A stretch of 64,000 bases of DNA from Streptococcus infantis (GTDB taxonomy: Bacteria > Bacillota > Bacilli > Lactobacillales > Streptococcaceae). Where the stretch lies: positions 868,001-932,000 of the forward strand of contig NZ_CP046525.1 in assembly GCF_021497965.1 (NCBI RefSeq), in the 5' to 3' direction. Shown piece by piece: positions 7,613-15,048 of the stretch (positions are counted from its first letter, which is position 1; every line of letters starts with the position of its first letter). A model generated the notes under the pieces. It saw nothing but the letters and a program-made list of their open reading frames with translations. It searched no databases and was not told where the DNA came from. Both the position numbers and the translations under genes were made by a program.

Positions 7613-9691
7613 TTAGTCCTTTTCACCAAGTTTACTATTGATAGTCATCATGATACTTGCAATCTTTTCACCCCAATATGGATCTGAAGCGTAAAGAACA
7701 TTCATACCAGATGATTTATTTCCTAGGTAAGTTCTGCCATTATCTATATAATTTTGACGAATCCATTTGGCTGCACCTAAGATTCCCTTATCTACATTAT
7801 CGAAACTCTTAGCTGAATCGTACGGAGTAGTATCGTAGGCTGCAATACCAAAGAAATTATTCTTATCCTTAGCAATCTGACTACGTCCCCATGCGCTTTC
7901 TAGAGCGCTGTGAGCTATAAGGTAGAGTGCATTTACTTGATAGCGTTCTTCAGCTTCTTTAAAGATAGCTCCCTTACCTGCCAAACGACTTCCTTTGATA
8001 TTCATAAGAGAATATACTTTATCTAATTCTTCAGCTGTGTAATTAGTTGGTTTTCTTAAATCCCTGAATAAGAAAGGATTTTCCGCTGTAAAGTTTTCAA
8101 AGTTAATACCATCAGCTGAATAATATTTTTTACCAATAGCCATTGATGAGCTATGAGGGGCTACACGAATACTTGTGTAAGGTGATAACTCATGATAAAG
8201 ATAATTACCGTCAGTGGCATAGTGAGGAATGAATTCACTGTCTGAGCTGACAGCTACTAAATCACTCTTATTCATATAGCCTGAAAGTCCAGAGATTTTG
8301 ACTGGAAGTCGACCGTCTTTAGCTTCATCTCCATCAATCGATACAATACTTCCTTGCGAAATATAGCTAAGTTTCTCACCAGAAGCACTATATACATTTG
8401 CTGTAATTGGTTTTACTTTGTAGTATGCTGCTGTATCAGAAATCCATTTTCCATTGCTTTGGAAAGAATAGTTTTTTCCATTAATGGTAAAATTACCAGT
8501 TACATATACCCCATCTTCTTTGAGATAATACCAGGCGTTATAACTTTTATCAAATATCCACTCATTCTTGGCCATATAACCATAAGATTTGAGATAGTAA
8601 GAGCCTTGCCATTGGTTTTCAGCATAAGCACCATCAGATTTTAAGTAGAACCAACTATCGTACTTCTTATCAAAGAACCATTCGCTTTGAGCCATTGCCC
8701 CACTATCTTTTAGATAATATTTCTCTTTCCATTGGCTACTTAACATGTCACCATCTTTATGAAAAGAGTACCATGAACCATTGATTTTTTCCCATTTATC
8801 CCGGATAGCTTTTCCTGAATCAGTAGCATAATACCACTTCTCATCCAAATGCACCCAATCCTTTTCAGCCATAGCGCCACTAGTTTTGAGAAGGTAGTCA
8901 TTATAAATGGTTTTACTTAACATGATACCTGATTCATCAAAACGATACCATGAACCATTGATTTTCTCCCATTTATTACGGATGATTTTTCCTGAATCAG
9001 TAGCATAGTACCACTTCTCATCAATTTTCGCCCAACCCCTTTCGTGCATAGCTCCACTACTCTGAAGAAGGTAGTCATTGTAAACGGTATTAGTTAACAT
9101 GGCACCAGATTCATCGAAGCGATACCAAGCACCGTTGATTTTTTCCCATTTGTTGCGGATGATTTTTCCTGAATTTGTAGCAAAGTACCACTTGTCATCT
9201 ATTTTAACCCAAGAATCCTCAACCATAGCACCACTTTTACTTAAGAGGTAGTCATCATAAACAGTATCACTAAGCATCACACCATCCTGGTTAAAATAGT
9301 ACCAGCGACCTGCTATTTTTTTCCAATTTGTGACAGCCTTTTTATTCTCATAATAACGCCATTGGCCATTTTCTTTTTGCCAGCCATCTTTATTAACTTC
9401 CTCAACTTTTGTTTCAGTTGTTGTTTTTTCCTTATTTTCAGGTGTTTCTTTCTTCGGCGTAATTTGCGAAGATTCTTTTTCTGCCTTGTTCAGACTTTCG
9501 TTAGAACTTTGTTTAGTCGATTTATCACGACTGTTTGATTGTTTTTGATCTTCTTTTTCAACTCCATTAGCTACAGCCTGTTCTGAAGTTTGAGCTTTAT
9601 TTCTAGTTTGTGAATCCTCGGCATAAACAGTAGATTTTGCAAAGCCTGCAATCGAGAGAGCAACTGTACTTGCCAGTAAAATCCTTTTCAT
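7613..9691 (-). CDS. lytB: Choline-binding endo-beta-N-acetylglucosaminidase LytB
   Basis: Cell-wall hydrolase that separates daughter cells in choline-containing streptococci. I placed the start at 9691 (692 aa), where AAGGAG is well spaced and a signal peptide MKRILLASTVALSIAGFA follows. Residues 25-100 are a charged linker. Residues about 103-420 are aromatic choline-binding repeats (GWQKENGQWRYY, WYYATDSGK and similar). Residues 423-485 are an SH3b-like segment. Residues about 490-692 are the GH73 glucosaminidase domain, with catalytic Glu598 in AHSALESAWG. The repeats bind phosphocholine on teichoic acid. Upstream, a TATAAT-like -10 lies near 9765-9775 without a clear -35. The family call is very secure. 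Confidence 0.95.
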   Translation of the reverse strand: MKRILLASTVALSIAGFAKSTVYAEDSQTRNKAQTSEQAVANGVEKEDQKQSNSRDKSTKQSSNESLNKAEKESSQITPKKETPENKEKTTTETKVEEVNKDGWQKENGQWRYYENKKAVTNWKKIAGRWYYFNQDGVMLSDTVYDDYLLSKSGAMVEDSWVKIDDKWYFATNSGKIIRNKWEKINGAWYRFDESGAMLTNTVYNDYLLQSSGAMHERGWAKIDEKWYYATDSGKIIRNKWEKINGSWYRFDESGIMLSKTIYNDYLLKTSGAMAEKDWVHLDEKWYYATDSGKAIRDKWEKINGSWYSFHKDGDMLSSQWKEKYYLKDSGAMAQSEWFFDKKYDSWFYLKSDGAYAENQWQGSYYLKSYGYMAKNEWIFDKSYNAWYYLKEDGVYVTGNFTINGKNYSFQSNGKWISDTAAYYKVKPITANVYSASGEKLSYISQGSIVSIDGDEAKDGRLPVKISGLSGYMNKSDLVAVSSDSEFIPHYATDGNYLYHELSPYTSIRVAPHSSSMAIGKKYYSADGINFENFTAENPFLFRDLRKPTNYTAEELDKVYSLMNIKGSRLAGKGAIFKEAEERYQVNALYLIAHSALESAWGRSQIAKDKNNFFGIAAYDTTPYDSAKSFDNVDKGILGAAKWIRQNYIDNGRTYLGNKSSGMNVLYASDPYWGEKIASIMMTINSKLGEKD

Positions 9692-9861
9692 TGTATTCTC
9701 CTTATCATTATATAAATGATGTATTCGTTTTTGATACATAATGTTTAAAACACAGCAATTATCCATTATATTATACAATATTCTATTAAAGATAAAAGTA
9801 GAATAATTAAGAAGATAGAAAGTTGTAATATTGTTAAAACATTTTAGAAATAAAAGTCAAT

Positions 9862-9900
9862 AAAAAGCAGTCGAACAGTAACTGAACGACTACATTTTTT
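9862..9900 (-). terminator. Terminator of the surface-glycan operon
   Basis: AGTCG and CGACT (9869-9891) pair with an inner CAG/CTG after two mismatches. On the minus strand the hairpin runs into GCTTTTTATT, and T-rich sequence also follows on the plus strand. It ends the operon 9909-12260. Confidence 0.6.
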
Positions 9901-9908
9901 TCTAATAA

Positions 9909-10334
9909 TTAACCTTCTATTATTTTGGTACGTTTATTAGTTAGAAGCGGATTTATAAATATAGATAGAATAGCTATGATTGCAAAACTAATACCTACAT
10001 ACCAATATGGTGCATCAAGTGTGGTTGAACGACCAGATAAATTGACAATACCTCGGAATAGTGTGCCTGTTGTAACAATAGCTACTGCCGAATTCCATAA
10101 ATTAAGGCTAATTCTGGACAAATACGGAAGGACTTTGAGCAAAATTGCTAGTATTATCCCACCCACCAGAGGTACAGCGAACAAGTAATGCATATGAACT
10201 GATGTCTCTCCAAAACTAAATGCTTCATAAATTCTAGAAAAAGCAAAGAAGAAAATCGTAATTAGTGTATAAGAGATGACAGTTTTTTTAAAGCGTTTTT
10301 TGTTAGTATTAATAACCGATGTAGACAATATCAC
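9909..10334 (-). CDS. Small multi-pass membrane protein of unknown function
   Basis: I do not recognise this protein. It has 141 aa with about four hydrophobic spans (residues about 20-38, 48-66, 82-100 and 112-130), basic tails, and no signal peptide cleavage site. Its start overlaps the end of the phosphodiester-glycosidase gene by 26 bases, so translation is probably coupled and the two products likely act together at the membrane. It is the last gene of a three-gene operon and is followed by a terminator. The role is open; a partner of the extracellular glycosidase-like enzyme is only an inference. Confidence 0.7.
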   Translation of the reverse strand: MILSTSVINTNKKRFKKTVISYTLITIFFFAFSRIYEAFSFGETSVHMHYLFAVPLVGGIILAILLKVLPYLSRISLNLWNSAVAIVTTGTLFRGIVNLSGRSTTLDAPYWYVGISFAIIAILSIFINPLLTNKRTKIIEG

Positions 10335-11220
10335 TCACCGCCCTTTCTGAAATTCTGTTTCCTCCAGTCGTTGGCTTGTTAATAACCTGACCGTTGAAGT
10401 AAAGCGTAGATGATCCACCACCATCAAGGTTGTAGGCCGTTTTTACACCGTATGATTTCATGACTTCAGCCATTTGGTACAGTGATAGCCCCTTGCTTTC
10501 AGAAGTACGCCCATCTGAAACTACGATAATATAGTGGTTTTCATCAATAATCCCAATAGCAGTACGAGGATTTGATGCCATAGCTTGTCCAACTTCTTCA
10601 TTTGTTCCTACTGCAATCTCACTATTTTCAACTAAAGCTGGGCCAAAAGCCAAGAGATTGACAACACCATCTTTAACTAGTTGGTCAGCTGAAATTTGAT
10701 CTTCGTAAATAATCTTGAAAGAACCATCTTTATAAATGGCTAAATCACCATTGCTAGAATCTTCTCGTACAGTATCACGATAGACGACTCCATTACGGAT
10801 AACATATCCTGTAGAGTTAGCTCCGTAGTAATCTCCATTGACCGCTAGAATAGCATTGTTATCAGCAGCGGTTTCAGAAGTTTTTGCAGTTACATTGGTT
10901 CCGAAGGCATTTTGAGCGAATGCTGTTTTTAAATAATCTGATGAGCTTACTGTAATATCTGCAACGTAGACTTGCGTATTTTTGACCGTTGTTTCAGTCA
11001 AATTGATGGAGATATTATCATCCTTATAACTTGAGTCTGTTACTGTTGCTGTTTTAGCTGCTTGGCTTGCCGTGGCAGTATTTGTACTAGTGCTAGTTGT
11101 TGCTACTGTCGAAATAGTTTCAGCGAGAACAAAGGTCTTCAGCATAGAGTAGCTAAAGGATCCTGTCAAAAGTAATGCGACAACCGAAGCATAAGCATAT
11201 CGTTTCTTTAAAAATTTCAT
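10309..11220 (-). CDS. Secreted or membrane-anchored phosphodiester glycosidase family protein (NAGPA domain)
   Basis: 303 aa. Residues 1-32 form a signal peptide or anchor, residues about 35-65 a Ser/Thr/Ala-rich linker, and the remainder the phosphodiester glycosidase (NAGPA, PF09992) domain. Visible landmarks are AVNGDYYG, GPALVENSEI, NPRTAIGI and NLDGGGSSTLYFNG, the last being the hallmark glycine-rich segment of the family. Members cleave or rearrange phosphodiester-linked sugars; bacterial ones are linked to exopolysaccharide or cell-wall glycan. The start overlaps the stop of the upstream glycosyltransferase gene (ATGA) and its end overlaps the membrane protein gene. A function outside the membrane on a phosphate-containing glycopolymer is inferred. 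Confidence 0.85.
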   Translation of the reverse strand: MKFLKKRYAYASVVALLLTGSFSYSMLKTFVLAETISTVATTSTSTNTATASQAAKTATVTDSSYKDDNISINLTETTVKNTQVYVADITVSSSDYLKTAFAQNAFGTNVTAKTSETAADNNAILAVNGDYYGANSTGYVIRNGVVYRDTVREDSSNGDLAIYKDGSFKIIYEDQISADQLVKDGVVNLLAFGPALVENSEIAVGTNEEVGQAMASNPRTAIGIIDENHYIIVVSDGRTSESKGLSLYQMAEVMKSYGVKTAYNLDGGGSSTLYFNGQVINKPTTGGNRISERAVSDIVYIGY

Positions 11221-12260
11221 AGTACAGTTGATGTCCTTTCCTTAAAAATGAATTTCTTCTGAACGGTCCAAGAAACAGCAAAGAGAAGAATTCCAACAAT
11301 AACCTTAACGATTAAGAGATTCATTCCAAATACTGCATAGAATAGACGAATAAGAAGCGTGTCCAGAACAAAGAGTCCTACTGCCAGACCGAAGTATCCC
11401 ATCCCTGTTTTCACAAGGCTATCTTCGCTTTTAAAGACTAGTTTTTTATTGGTTGAATAGTTAAAAATTGAGCTGGTCACACGGGCTAATCCATTAGCAA
11501 GAAAAATCCGTAAACCAGTTGGGACTGTTGGTAAAAACAAAATAGCTAGAGCATAGACGATATAATCAACAACAAAGCTACTAAGAGATGATAAGGCAAA
11601 TTTAAAAATATTTTTATAAATCATTAACCCATCTCTAATCGGACGGAAGTGTGAAGCTTCGTTATCATTGATATAAACAGTTTCGATTGGAACTTCCACA
11701 ATCTCGTATTCTTTAGTCGCCTCAAGAAGCATATTCATTTCATATTCGTACCGTTTCCCTTCTATCTTTAACATAAAAGGGATCAGATTTGTCGTAAAAG
11801 CGCGAAGTCCTGTTTGTGTATCTGTTACTCCTACTCCTGTTTGTAATTTAAAGAGTGCTTTTGTTAAGCTATTCCCAAAACGGCTACGGAGAGGGACTTT
11901 TCCTGTGAAGGCACGCACACCCAAGATGAGTTTGTTAGGATTTTCAGAAGCTTTGTTAGCCGTACGGAAAATATCTCAAATCTTATGCTGACCATCGGCG
12001 TCTGCTGTGACTACTGTTCCATAACTATTTTGTTCTTTGATAAATTGGAAGGCAGTTTTTAGTGCATGACCTTTCCCTTGATTGACTTCATGTCGAAGAA
12101 TTGTTGCATATTGGGATGCTTTATCAAAAATTTTTTGACAGGCTGGTGAGCTTCCATCATCGATAATAAGGATTTTGAAATCACTCTTGTCATGAATCTT
12201 TTCAACAAGTTTAATTAATTTATTATCTGGTTGATAGGCTGGTATAACTACATAGTTCAT
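11217..12260 (-). pseudogene. Family 2 glycosyltransferase fused to GtrA membrane domain, interrupted by an in-frame TGA
   Basis: One continuous frame of 348 codons is broken at codon 95 by TGA (minus strand, 11976-11978). Codons 1-94 give the GT-A nucleotide-sugar fold start (VVIPAYQPDNKLIKL, LIIDDGSS, ADADGQHK). After the stop the same frame resumes with DIFRTANKAS, LGVRAFTGKVPLRSRFG and TDTQTGLRAF, then a GtrA-like four-helix domain (residues about 225-345). The intact family transfers sugar to undecaprenyl phosphate or flips it. No shift is needed, only one base (for example CGA or GGA to TGA). It is either a natural nonsense allele or a sequencing error. The downstream part has only a weak TTG as possible re-start. 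Translationally coupled genes follow, so polarity may affect them. Confidence 0.85.
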
Positions 12261-12449
12261 AACGTCACCTCTTTCTTAGGTAATGGTATAACTATACAAA
12301 ATTCCGCTTAAAGATAACTTATATCAGTTTTCTTTAAGAAAAAGTTTAGAATAATTTAAGGTTTTGAAAAGATTGTTAATCGTTGCTTGGAATAAATATA
12401 CACAATATCCCTTAAATGCCTCAGACTTCACTTAACAAATCATTCAATT

Positions 12450-12476
12450 AAAAAAGTCAGCCCCAAAGGGTTGACT
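12450..12476 (-). terminator. Terminator of the second LPXTG gene
   Basis: AGTCAGCCC pairs with GGGTTGACT (one G-T pair) around CAAA. On the minus strand six T follow. It lies 24 bases after the stop. Confidence 0.85.
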
Positions 12477-12499
12477 CATGTTAAATCTTTGATTGAGAC

Positions 12500-14266
12500 T
12501 CACTTATTATCGTGTGTCTTTTTTAATAGTGAAATTCCAAAGAATCCCATTAGAATAGATGCGATAGTAAAGAATAATTTAGAATTTGCCTCACCTGTAT
12601 TTGGTAACTGTGCTTGTTCTGCTACAGATTTTGACTCTGCTTCTGTTGCTTTTTCGGAACTAAAAGACTGTATCTGTCCAGATTCAGAACTAGAACCAGG
12701 AATCGGATCTACCGTAGTTGTAGTTGTTGGCTCCACTGTTGTAATTGTTGGTTCTACTGTCGTTGTAGTTGTCGGCTCTACTGTCGTTGTAGTTGTCGGT
12801 TCTACTGTCGTTGTAGTTGTCGGTTCTACTGTCGTTGTAGTTGTCGGTTCTACTGTCGTTGTAGTTGTCGGCTCTACTGTCGTTGTAGTTGTCGGCTCTA
12901 CTGTCGTTGTAGTTGTCGGCTCTACTGTCGTTGTTATGATTTCCTTTTCATATTCATAAGCAATATGAACTGTTCCATTTTTCAACGTTCCAGTTTCCGA
13001 ATCAGAAGAAGTCGAGAGTCCAACAAGACGATATGTGATTCCATCAACCATTATTTTGTCAGGTCGTTCAATGTTATTATCCCCGACTTTGTATGTAACT
13101 AACTCTCCAGTTGAATCATAAATAGGAAGTTCAGAAATCTTGTTGTATGTTTCTTTTAATTTTTGGTTAGTACCTTTGATAAGATAATCTACAACTACAT
13201 TACCTGTATATAAAGCCGATACATCTTGGTCAGCCATATCTTCTTTTTCAGATACATAATAAACTACATTCGTGTTTGCCCTTAGCGTAAATTTATCAAC
13301 ATAATTGAAAAAAGTTGATTTATCTATATTGGTATCTTCAGGAATTCTTGTCCAATCACCATTATTTGGGGTGATATAGGTATTGGGATTGGACACTGAC
13401 TTGATAAGATGACCATTCCTTACATAACTTTCATCAATGGATGAAGGGTCTCCCATACCACCAATATCTCCATTATCCAAATCAACTGCTAAATGATGGT
13501 TAGAATATTCTTCTAAGTTTTGAGATCCGGTTTCATAACTCTGAACACCACCTTCTTGACTAGATTTCCAAATCATTCTGGCATCAATTGGTAAGTATTT
13601 TATTTTCTTTGCTTCATCAATTGGAACTGTAACTTCTACTTTGTAAGCTTGACTCTTATCAAAATTGGTAAACAAACCATAAGATTCAACTTTGCCATCT
13701 GTCATATATCCATATTCGTAGTTGCTAGTATTGACTACATAAGGTGTTTTCCCAGATTCCAGTTCTTCAGAAGTCGGTGTATTAAAGGTTTCTCGATCAT
13801 AATTTTCTGTATCATCAAAGCCAATCTCTTTCATTGGAGCATTGACATTGATAGGTTTGCCCTTTGCGTCTCGTGTACCAATAAGAGTAAATTTTACCGT
13901 AGCATCCTTAATCTTAGGAATTCGAATCAAAAGATCATTTACTGTTTGTCCATGAGTGCTAGAACTTATCCTCTGATAAGCAACTGTATAGCTATAAGTG
14001 ACGCTTTTCCCATCTGTACTTACAGTAGCATTTTGCCCCTCTACGTTAACCTGACCACCATTAGAAATGATATTGTCATTCTTTAAAATTTCAGTACTTG
14101 TAGTGTTTTCATCAGTTGCCGAAGTAGAAAAATTTGCACTTGGTGATTCAAGAATGGCAATATTAGTAGTAGCAACTTGTTCATCTGCTTTAGCATTAGT
14201 TTGGATATAAGCATTTAATACGAAGACTGAAAGAGATGCTATACCGAATTTTAATAATTTATTCAT
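12500..14266 (-). CDS. LPXTG cell-wall-anchored surface protein with MucBP-like domain and Thr-rich stalk
   Basis: 588-aa predicted sortase substrate. Residues 1-27 form a signal peptide ending near NAKA. Residues about 60-340 are a beta-rich N-terminal region I cannot name. Residues about 352-443 resemble a MucBP repeat (VVVDYLIKGTNQKLKET ... GTVHIAYEYE). Residues about 445-520 are VEPTTTTT repeats. LPNTG is at 554-558, followed by a hydrophobic span and the tail KKTHDNK. The start has GGAG at modest spacing. Its promoter is at 14340-14368 and its terminator at 12450-12476, so it is monocistronic. A mucin-binding role is a family-level guess; the protein lacks a recognised catalytic domain. 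Confidence 0.9.
   Translation of the reverse strand: MNKLLKFGIASLSVFVLNAYIQTNAKADEQVATTNIAILESPSANFSTSATDENTTSTEILKNDNIISNGGQVNVEGQNATVSTDGKSVTYSYTVAYQRISSSTHGQTVNDLLIRIPKIKDATVKFTLIGTRDAKGKPINVNAPMKEIGFDDTENYDRETFNTPTSEELESGKTPYVVNTSNYEYGYMTDGKVESYGLFTNFDKSQAYKVEVTVPIDEAKKIKYLPIDARMIWKSSQEGGVQSYETGSQNLEEYSNHHLAVDLDNGDIGGMGDPSSIDESYVRNGHLIKSVSNPNTYITPNNGDWTRIPEDTNIDKSTFFNYVDKFTLRANTNVVYYVSEKEDMADQDVSALYTGNVVVDYLIKGTNQKLKETYNKISELPIYDSTGELVTYKVGDNNIERPDKIMVDGITYRLVGLSTSSDSETGTLKNGTVHIAYEYEKEIITTTVEPTTTTTVEPTTTTTVEPTTTTTVEPTTTTTVEPTTTTTVEPTTTTTVEPTTTTTVEPTITTVEPTTTTTVDPIPGSSSESGQIQSFSSEKATEAESKSVAEQAQLPNTGEANSKLFFTIASILMGFFGISLLKKTHDNK
12753..12920 (-). repeat. Seven tandem 24-bp repeats encoding VEPTTTTT
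   Basis: On the plus strand TCTACTGTCG recurs exactly every 24 bases from 12753 to 12921. Units differ only at single synonymous sites. Flanking degenerate copies, including one 21-bp VEPTITT unit, extend the array towards 12708. All changes preserve frame. Confidence 0.93.
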
Positions 14267-14308
14267 GATTAAGGACTCCTACTTAGAATATAATATCAGT
14301 TAATAAAA

Positions 14309-14325
14309 TTAGACTCATAGTCTAA
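14309..14325 (-). promoter_or_regulatory. Perfect inverted repeat in the leader of the second LPXTG gene
   Basis: TTAGACT and AGTCTAA flank a 3-base spacer. It lies about 8-24 bases after the predicted transcription start. Read on the minus strand the hairpin is followed by TTTTATT, so it could be an operator or a weak attenuator. Confidence 0.4.
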
Positions 14326-14339
14326 AAAAATCATCCTTT

Positions 14340-14368
14340 ATTATAAATAAAAAAGATTAAGATTGCAA
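14340..14368 (-). promoter_or_regulatory. Promoter of the second LPXTG gene
   Basis: On the minus strand, TTGCAA (14363-14368) and TATAAT (14340-14345) are separated by exactly 17 bases. Confidence 0.75.
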
Positions 14369-14425
14369 CAAATTATATAAATTCCTTCTTTAAAGAACAT
14401 TTTAGCTATAATCTATATCCAAGAA

Positions 14426-14459
14426 AAATTCCACCAAATTCTATCTAGTGGAGGTTTTT
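14426..14459 (-). terminator. Possible terminator of the YkgJ-type gene
   Basis: A short TCCAC/GTGGA stem with a 13-base loop is flanked by T-rich sequence on both strands, just past the stop at 14464. The stem is short, so the call is tentative. Confidence 0.4.
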
Positions 14460-14463
14460 TCTT

Positions 14464-14961
14464 TTATTCTATTTTTTCTCTTAACTTCTCGACAAAAAGA
14501 TAGGCTGCTGGACAGGTTAGAGTATTTTTGATTGTGAGGTTGTTGATTTGGTAGATTTTCTTTCGGTCAGTATGTGGAAATTCTCTACAAGCCTTGGGAC
14601 GAACATCGTATATAGAACATAGATTATCGCCACCTAGAAATGGACAAGGCATAGATTTAAAAACCTTATCTCCGTCTTCATCAACTTGTAAGAATTCGGC
14701 TTCGAAGGCAGGAAGTTTCATCTTAAAATACTTAGCAATGCGTGTGATATCAGCTTCTTTAAAGTCGGGACCAAGAGTTTTACAACAATTAGCACAAGCT
14801 GTACAATCAATCTCTTCAAAAACCTCTTGGTGAATCTCAAGTGCGATCTTATCCAAATTTTTAGGAGCTTTTTTCTTTAGGTTTCCTAGAAATTTTCTGT
14901 GTTCCTTTTGTTTTTGTAGCGCTAATTGATGATAATATTCAATATCGATTTCTTTTGGCAT
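14464..14961 (-). CDS. YkgJ family cysteine-cluster protein
   Basis: 165 aa. The family signature is a Cys-rich core predicted to bind zinc or an iron-sulphur cluster: CTACANCCK near residues 55-63, then CPFLGGDNLCSIYDVRPKAC near residues 107-126. These give the CxxCxxCC plus CxxxxxxxC arrangement of YkgJ/UPF0153 proteins. The N-terminal 45 residues are a basic helix. The biochemical role is not established. It has its own TG-extended -10 at 14990-14998 and lies downstream of rexA on the same strand, separated by a terminator. Confidence 0.85.
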   Translation of the reverse strand: MPKEIDIEYYHQLALQKQKEHRKFLGNLKKKAPKNLDKIALEIHQEVFEEIDCTACANCCKTLGPDFKEADITRIAKYFKMKLPAFEAEFLQVDEDGDKVFKSMPCPFLGGDNLCSIYDVRPKACREFPHTDRKKIYQINNLTIKNTLTCPAAYLFVEKLREKIE

Positions 14962-14989
14962 AAATTCTTTTACATCCTTTTCTAAAACT

Positions 14990-14998
14990 AGTATACCA
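14990..14998 (-). promoter_or_regulatory. Extended -10 of the YkgJ-type gene
   Basis: Minus strand TGGTATACT, 28 bases before the start codon at 14961, with no clear -35. Confidence 0.5.
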
Positions 14999-15008
14999 TA
15001 ACTGAAAA

Positions 15009-15042
15009 CAAATAAAAACTACTGCCAAAAAGCAATAGTTTT
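15009..15042 (-). terminator. Terminator of rexBA
   Basis: AAAACTACTGC pairs with GCAATAGTTTT (one mismatch) around a 6-base loop and is followed on the minus strand by TATTTG. It lies 7 bases beyond the rexA stop. Confidence 0.75.
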
Positions 15043-15048
15043 AATAGG

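Noticed and set aside
11217-11924. Separate GtrA-domain gene starting at TTG 11924
   Set aside because: It is in frame with the preceding 94 codons, lacks a ribosome site, and starts in the middle of the glycosyltransferase domain. It is the 3' part of one interrupted gene.
12471-12959. Long plus-strand open frame across the VEPTTTTT repeats
   Set aside because: The same effect on the opposite strand of a supported LPXTG gene. It is low-complexity and starts inside that gene's terminator.
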